The translations under genes and the position numbers were made by a program. From the NCBI GenBank assembly GCA_052144935.1, contig JBKQPR010000370.1, positions 62,001 through 126,000 of the forward strand: a stretch of 64,000 bases of DNA. The letters are read 5' to 3'. Below the pieces are notes generated by a model, which was given only the letters and a program-made list of their open reading frames with translations, did not search any database and was not told the origin of the DNA. The stretch's first letter is position 1; the number at the start of each line of letters is the position of its first letter. Of this stretch, positions 60,644-64,000 are shown piece by piece. This DNA comes from JOPF133 sp052144935 (lineage in GTDB: Bacteria; Acidobacteriota; Terriglobia; Bryobacterales; Bryobacteraceae).

Positions 60644-61302
60644 ATGGCCATGCCGAGGGCGGCGTGCACGCCCATTTCCCGCAAGGCGAGCACGTCGTCC
60701 ATGGTGGTGATGCCGCCGGCCGCGGTGATCTCCAGTGGCGTCGCGGCGCGCAGGCGGCGGAACCAATCCAGGTCGGTGCCGCGCAACATGCCCTCCTGGT
60801 CCACGTAAGTGCATAGGAAGCCGGCGCAATAGGGTTCCAGTGCCTCGACCACGTCTTCGGCGGCCAGGCCGGTGGATTCGCGCCAGCCCTTCACTACGAT
60901 CCGGCCGGCCTTGGAATCTAGCGCCACGATCAGCCGCTCGCGGCCCACGGCGTCGCGCAGGGCGGCCAGCCACCGGTGGTGGATGCCGCCGTCACCGCTC
61001 TCGTCGAAGGCGGCGGTTCCCACGATGACCTTGCGGGCGCCCTGCTCGACCAGCGCCTGCGCGCGCTCCACCGTGCGCACGCCGCCGCCCACGCGCGTGG
61101 CGGCGCGCGAGGCCAGCAGGCGCACCAGCGAATCGTTGGATCCGCGGCCCATGGCGGCATCCAGGTCGATCACCTGGATTTCGGGGAAGGCCGCGAAGCG
61201 CCGCAGCATCTCTTCGGGGGCATCGCCCTCCAGAGCCTTTTCACGGCCCTGGACGAGCTGCACCACCTTGCCCTCCATCAGGTCGATACAGGGGAAAATC
61301 AT
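60598..61302 (-). CDS. hisA: ProFAR isomerase (HisA)
   Basis: 234 residues from the ATG at 61302, which overlaps the hisF stop by 4 nt; the longer frame upstream is a shadow. It isomerises ProFAR to PRFAR, the fourth step of histidine synthesis. TIM-barrel motifs are FPCIDLMEGKVVQLVQG (catalytic D7), VGGGVRTVERAQALVEQGA, VIVGTAAFDES, and phosphate-binding ITAAGGITTMDDV with GVHAALGMAIYTG. Last gene of the his operon here. A diverged copy of its last ~16 codons lies at 59029-59076. Confidence 0.95.
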   Translation of the reverse strand: MIFPCIDLMEGKVVQLVQGREKALEGDAPEEMLRRFAAFPEIQVIDLDAAMGRGSNDSLVRLLASRAATRVGGGVRTVERAQALVEQGARKVIVGTAAFDESGDGGIHHRWLAALRDAVGRERLIVALDSKAGRIVVKGWRESTGLAAEDVVEALEPYCAGFLCTYVDQEGMLRGTDLDWFRRLRAATPLEITAAGGITTMDDVLALREMGVHAALGMAIYTGRLSLDELAALS

Positions 61303-62084
61303 GGCGTCAGCCGCACCGGAATGCCGTGCCGGTCGAGTTCTTCCTTGAGCTGGTTCACGGTGTACGTTCCGTAATGGAAGATGGACGCAGCCAGGGCCGC
61401 ATCGGCTGCGCCCTCGGTGAGCACGCGCACGAAATGCTCGGGCTTTCCGGCGCCGCCCGAGGCGATCACCGGGATGTGGGTGGCCTCGGAGACGGCCCGG
61501 GTGAGGCGGCAATCGAAGCCTTCCTGCACGCCATCGGTGTCCATGGAGGTGAGCAGGATTTCGCCGGCGCCGAGCTGCTCGCCGCGGACGGCCCACTCGA
61601 CCGCGTCGAGGCCTTCGTCGTCGCGGCCGCCACGGGTGTAGACGTGCCAGGGCGAGGGCCCCCCAGAGGGCACCCCGGCCCCGTGGCGGCGGGCGTCGAT
61701 GGCCAGCACCACGGCCTGCGCTCCGAATTCGCGGGAAAGCTCGGCGATGAGCTCGGGGCGGCGCACCGCGGCGGTGTTGACGGAGACCTTGTCGGCGCCC
61801 GCCAGGAGGATGCGGCGGGCGTCGGCCACCGAGCGGATGCCGCCTCCCACGGCTAGCGGGATGAAGACCTGGCGCGCCGTGCGGGCGACCACGCCGGCCA
61901 TGATCTCGCGGGCGTCGCTGGACGCGGTGATGTCGAGGAAGACGATCTCGTCGGCGCCCTGGGCGTTGTAGCGCGCGGCCAGTTCGACGGGGTCGCCGGC
62001 ATCGCGCAGGTTGACGAAGTGGACGCCTTTGACGACGCGGCCGGCGGTGACGTCGAGGCAGGGGATGATGCGCTTGGCTAGCAT
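61299..62084 (-). CDS. hisF: Imidazole glycerol phosphate synthase, cyclase subunit
   Basis: 261 residues. It forms IGP and AICAR from PRFAR and the ammonia delivered by HisH. RIIPCLDVTAGRVVKG (catalytic D11), VGGGIRSVADARRILLAGAD, VLAIDARRHG (catalytic D130) and GAGEILLTSMDTDGVQ are intact. Residues ~134-145 (HGAGVPSGGPSP) are an insertion encoded by a CCCTCTGGGCCC repeat just after D130, lengthening the loop normally read as IDARR-G-WxVYTHGGR. It lies next to hisA with an ATGA overlap. Confidence 0.95.
   Translation of the reverse strand: MLAKRIIPCLDVTAGRVVKGVHFVNLRDAGDPVELAARYNAQGADEIVFLDITASSDAREIMAGVVARTARQVFIPLAVGGGIRSVADARRILLAGADKVSVNTAAVRRPELIAELSREFGAQAVVLAIDARRHGAGVPSGGPSPWHVYTRGGRDDEGLDAVEWAVRGEQLGAGEILLTSMDTDGVQEGFDCRLTRAVSEATHIPVIASGGAGKPEHFVRVLTEGAADAALAASIFHYGTYTVNQLKEELDRHGIPVRLTP
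61654..61680. repeat. CCCTCTGGGCCC-family repeat inside hisF
   Basis: GGGCCCCCCAGAGGGCACCC in reverse orientation; encodes GVPSGGPS next to the catalytic aspartate. Confidence 0.8.
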
Positions 62085-62134
62085 GAGTCCGACCGCATGT
62101 CACAAGAACCTCCTGTGACTGCTTTGCTGCATAA

Positions 62135-62287
62135 GTGGGGCAGCCAATCTTGGGGTGCCCTCTGAGCCCAGCCGCCTTTCAGGCGGCTCTTGCCTCGCAA
62201 GCGGCTCTTGCCTCGCAGGCGGCCCTCGCCTTGCAAGCGGCCATCGCCGGCTGAAAGCCGGCGGCAGCCAGGATTCGCTGCCCCACA
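62135..62287. repeat. GGGGCAGCCAATCTTGG element with inner GCGGCTCTTGCC repeats
   Basis: GTGGGGCAGCCAATCTTG (62135-62152) and its inverted relative GCAGCCAGGATTCGCTGCCC (62264-62283) enclose a CCCTCTGAGCCC unit (62157-62169) and four ~14-bp units like GGCGGCTCTTGCCTCGCA. In the hisH-hisF gap. Confidence 0.8.
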
Positions 62288-62297
62288 AGGTGGCTCA

Positions 62298-62648
62298 GTT
62301 GGCAGCAGTTGAGAGCACCAGCGAGTTGCCAGGAGTTGACAGCACAGGCAGGCTGCCAGAGGGTGGGAGCACCAGCAGGTTGCCAGCAGTTGAGAGCACC
62401 AGCGAGTTGCCAGGAGTTGACAGCACAAGCAGGCTGCCAGAGGGTGGGACCACCAGCGGGTTGCCAGCAGTTGAAAGCACCAGCGAGCTGCCAGAAGTTG
62501 GCAGCACCAGTCAGTTGCCCGCAGTTGACAGCACAAGTGACCCCCCTCAAATTGGGACGATCGGCGAGTTACCAGAAGTTGACAGCACCAGGGAGTTGCC
62601 GGCAGTCGGGAGCACCGGTGGGCTGGCAGCAGTTTGGGACCGAGCGTG
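62298..62648. repeat. 27-bp minisatellite, 13 units, between hisH and hisF
   Basis: Units of 27 bp in the series GTTGCCAGCAGTTGAGAGCA followed by CCAGCGA, and GCTGCCAGAGGGTGGGAGCA followed by CCAGCAG, repeat without spacers; unit 1 starts at 62298. The array ends 2 bp before the hisH stop codon. It keeps one open frame per strand (9-residue units such as ELPGVDSTS). Confidence 0.9.
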
Positions 62649-62649
62649 G

Positions 62650-63249
62650 TCAGCATGGCAGCTCCACGAAATTGCGCATTATGGTCAGGCCCGCGGCGGC
62701 GGATTTTTCGGGGTGAAACTGCACGCCGAAAACGTTGGCGGATTCCAGAGCGGCAGTGTAGGGCAACTCATAGGTGCAGAGGGCCGAGGCGCGCTCGTCG
62801 GGCGGCACGTAGAAGCTGTGGGCGAAGTACACGAAAGGGCGCGTCCCGAGGCCTCCCAACAGGCGCGCGCCGGGACGCACTTCGAGTTCGTTCCAGCCCA
62901 TGTGCGGCACGCGCGCGTGGGCGGGGAAACGGCGCACGGTTCCCGGATAGAGGCCCAGGCCGCGCACCTCGGGGGCTTCCTCACTGCCCTCGAAGAGCGC
63001 CTGCATCCCCAGGCAGATGCCCAGAAACGGTGCGCCCGCGGCAATGCGTTCTAGCAAGGCGCGACGCAGATCCAGGGCGTCGAGCGCACGCATCAGCTTC
63101 CCGAAATGGCCGACCCCGGGGAGCAGGATTCTGGCCGCGCTCCGCAGCCCTGCGGCATCGCGCACCAGGGTGTAGGGGCAGCCGATTTCGGCCAGGGCAT
63201 TCTCCACCGAGCGCAGATTGCCGGCGCCGTAATCCAGGATCGCGATCAT
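62650..63249 (-). CDS. hisH: Imidazole glycerol phosphate synthase, glutaminase subunit
   Basis: 199 residues from the ATG at 63249; the frame open to 63330 overlaps hisB. Class I glutamine amidotransferase: LDYGAGNLRSVENAL, LPGVGHFGKLM, nucleophile C79 in FLGICLGMQALFEGSEE, HARVPHMGWN, and the His/Glu pair in GVQFHPEKS. It supplies ammonia to HisF. It overlaps hisB by ATGA, but is separated from hisF by 565 bp of repeats. Confidence 0.95.
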   Translation of the reverse strand: MIAILDYGAGNLRSVENALAEIGCPYTLVRDAAGLRSAARILLPGVGHFGKLMRALDALDLRRALLERIAAGAPFLGICLGMQALFEGSEEAPEVRGLGLYPGTVRRFPAHARVPHMGWNELEVRPGARLLGGLGTRPFVYFAHSFYVPPDERASALCTYELPYTAALESANVFGVQFHPEKSAAAGLTIMRNFVELPC

Positions 63250-63833
63250 AACAGCCCCTTGGTGGACGGCAACTGACCCTTCAGCCGCGCGTCTTTCGAG
63301 CACGCATATTTCATGGCCCGCGCGAAGCACTTGAAGACAGCCTCGATCTTGTGATGGCTCGATCTTCCGTATAGCACCCTGGCGTGCAAATTGGCGCCCG
63401 CGTGATTGACGAAGCCGCCAAAGAAATCTTCGACCAGCTCGGTCTGCAGGTCGCCCACGAGGCGCACTCGCACCAGGTCTTTGTAGACCAGTGCGGGGCG
63501 GCCGCCGAGATCCAGAGCCACCACGGCCAGGGTCTCGTCCATGGGGAGGACGAAGTAGCCGGCGCGGTTGATGCCGCGGCGATCGCCCAGGGCCTGGGCG
63601 AACAACTGGCCGAGCACGATGCCCACGTCTTCGACGGTGTGGTGCTGGTCCACGTCGAGATCGCCTTCGGCCGCCAGTTTCAGATCGAAGCCGCCGTGTT
63701 TGGCGAACAGCTCCAGCATGTGGTCGAAGAAGCGGATGCCAGTGGAGATCTCGTAACGGCCGCGGCCCTCAATGCGCAGCGATCCGGCGATACTGGTTTC
63801 CTTGGTGTCGCGGCGGAGGGTGGCGCTTCTCAT
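63246..63833 (-). CDS. hisB: Imidazoleglycerol-phosphate dehydratase
   Basis: 195 residues, the monofunctional form. RRDTKETSIAGSLRIEGRGR, then GIRFFDHMLELFAKHGGFDL, DQHHTVEDVGIVLGQ and SSHHKIEAVFKCFARA supply the Mn-binding His/Glu repeats. It dehydrates IGP to imidazole-acetol phosphate. It overlaps the upstream HAD gene and the downstream hisH by ATGA each. Confidence 0.95.
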   Translation of the reverse strand: MRSATLRRDTKETSIAGSLRIEGRGRYEISTGIRFFDHMLELFAKHGGFDLKLAAEGDLDVDQHHTVEDVGIVLGQLFAQALGDRRGINRAGYFVLPMDETLAVVALDLGGRPALVYKDLVRVRLVGDLQTELVEDFFGGFVNHAGANLHARVLYGRSSHHKIEAVFKCFARAMKYACSKDARLKGQLPSTKGLL

Positions 63834-64000
63834 TGGGCGAACACCTCGGGAAGGTAATTGATGTCGGGCAGGATGGCGTGGGCGCCTTCGGATTGGAAGA
63901 GGGAGACGAGGCCGGCGTGGAGCGGAGTGTCCGGCGCGGCGATGCCGATGAAGGGGACGTTGGCGGCACTGGCGGCGCGGGCGTCGTCGATGGTGTCGCC
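63830..64000 (-). CDS. HAD-superfamily hydrolase, C-terminal end (runs off right edge)
   Basis: 57 codons from the window edge to the TGA at 63830-63832. GDTIDDARAASAANVPFIGI is HAD motif IV (GDTxDD), and PDINYLPEVFAQ the end. It overlaps hisB by ATGA. Acidobacteriota and cyanobacteria carry such a HAD next to histidine genes; it may be the histidinol-phosphate phosphatase that monofunctional hisB lacks. The N-terminal catalytic Asp lies outside the window. Confidence 0.75.
   Translation of the reverse strand, partial: GDTIDDARAASAANVPFIGIAAPDTPLHAGLVSLFQSEGAHAILPDINYLPEVFAQ

Noticed and set aside
62298..62648. CRISPR array
   Set aside because: Units of 27 bp are contiguous with no unique spacers and no cas genes nearby.
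62155..63054. Plus-strand ORF with 9-residue ELPxVxSTS repeats
   Set aside because: The repeats come from the 27-bp minisatellite and the rest is antisense to hisH; no ribosome site. Reported as a repeat instead of a gene.

Overview
The window is GC-rich, densely coding and rich in decayed genes and dispersed repeats. Several features point to a large-genome soil Acidobacteriota, probably the Solibacter/Bryobacter group: a Ser/Thr kinase tail of the type common there, a CadC-like winged-helix/TolB-like regulator, TPR proteins, secreted GH28 and amidohydrolase enzymes with Tat or Sec signals, and many toxin-antitoxin relics. This assignment is an inference from gene content; there is no rRNA or other marker in the window, and I see no tRNA or CRISPR array.

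Layout. 1-4157: tail of a membrane-anchored protein kinase, a TPR protein and a ThiF/MoeB-type adenylyltransferase. 4208-6162: three toxin-antitoxin modules (VapBC, MazEF, ParDE), every toxin of which looks broken; the VapBC module sits between two copies of the 3' end of the thiF-like gene. 6252-11219: one 1655-codon gene fusing topoisomerase III, a proline-rich repeat linker and RecQ helicase. 11623-12405: relics of MNT-HEPN toxin systems. 12428-17932: a two-gene unit for a double activase and its 2-hydroxyacyl-CoA-dehydratase-like partner. 18285-23041: lipase-maturation-factor-like membrane protein, copper amine oxidase and an exported protein. 23250-25012: metX-metW. 25016-31954: zf-HC2-like protein, TolC-type protein, OmpA-like lipoprotein with a clear terminator, YggS, a glycosyltransferase and a CocE-type hydrolase. 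32139-33624: a lower-GC accessory patch with three small genes and an IS1595-like transposase tail. 33835-39096: beta-propeller phosphoesterase, proline-rich glycine-zipper protein and LysR regulator. 39177-43764: leuA, leuB, leuC, leuD. 44026-51067: truncated ParB-like IS cargo gene, secreted esterase, aldo/keto reductase, amidohydrolase, GH28 enzyme. 51337-56963: two RRM proteins, small unknown genes, winged-helix regulator and membrane protein. 56950-60643: pseudogenes (dienelactone hydrolase, GT87-type mannosyltransferase) around a PAP2 phosphatase. 60598-64000: a histidine operon on the minus strand (HAD hydrolase, hisB, hisH, hisF, hisA) whose cistrons mostly overlap by ATGA.

Themes. 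Core biosynthesis (leucine, histidine, methionine) is intact while accessory genes are heavily eroded. At least five families of short dispersed repeats are visible. One of them, a GC-rich motif around CCCTCTGGGCCC, lies in frame inside several proteins including HisF. Another, of the CACCGCGGAGACACGG type, lies in frame inside the topoisomerase domain and also forms a 42-bp palindrome between leuB and leuC. The thiF-like gene and hisA each have a diverged second copy of their own 3' end a short distance downstream, with accessory genes in between. This resembles what integrating elements leave behind, although no integrase is present.
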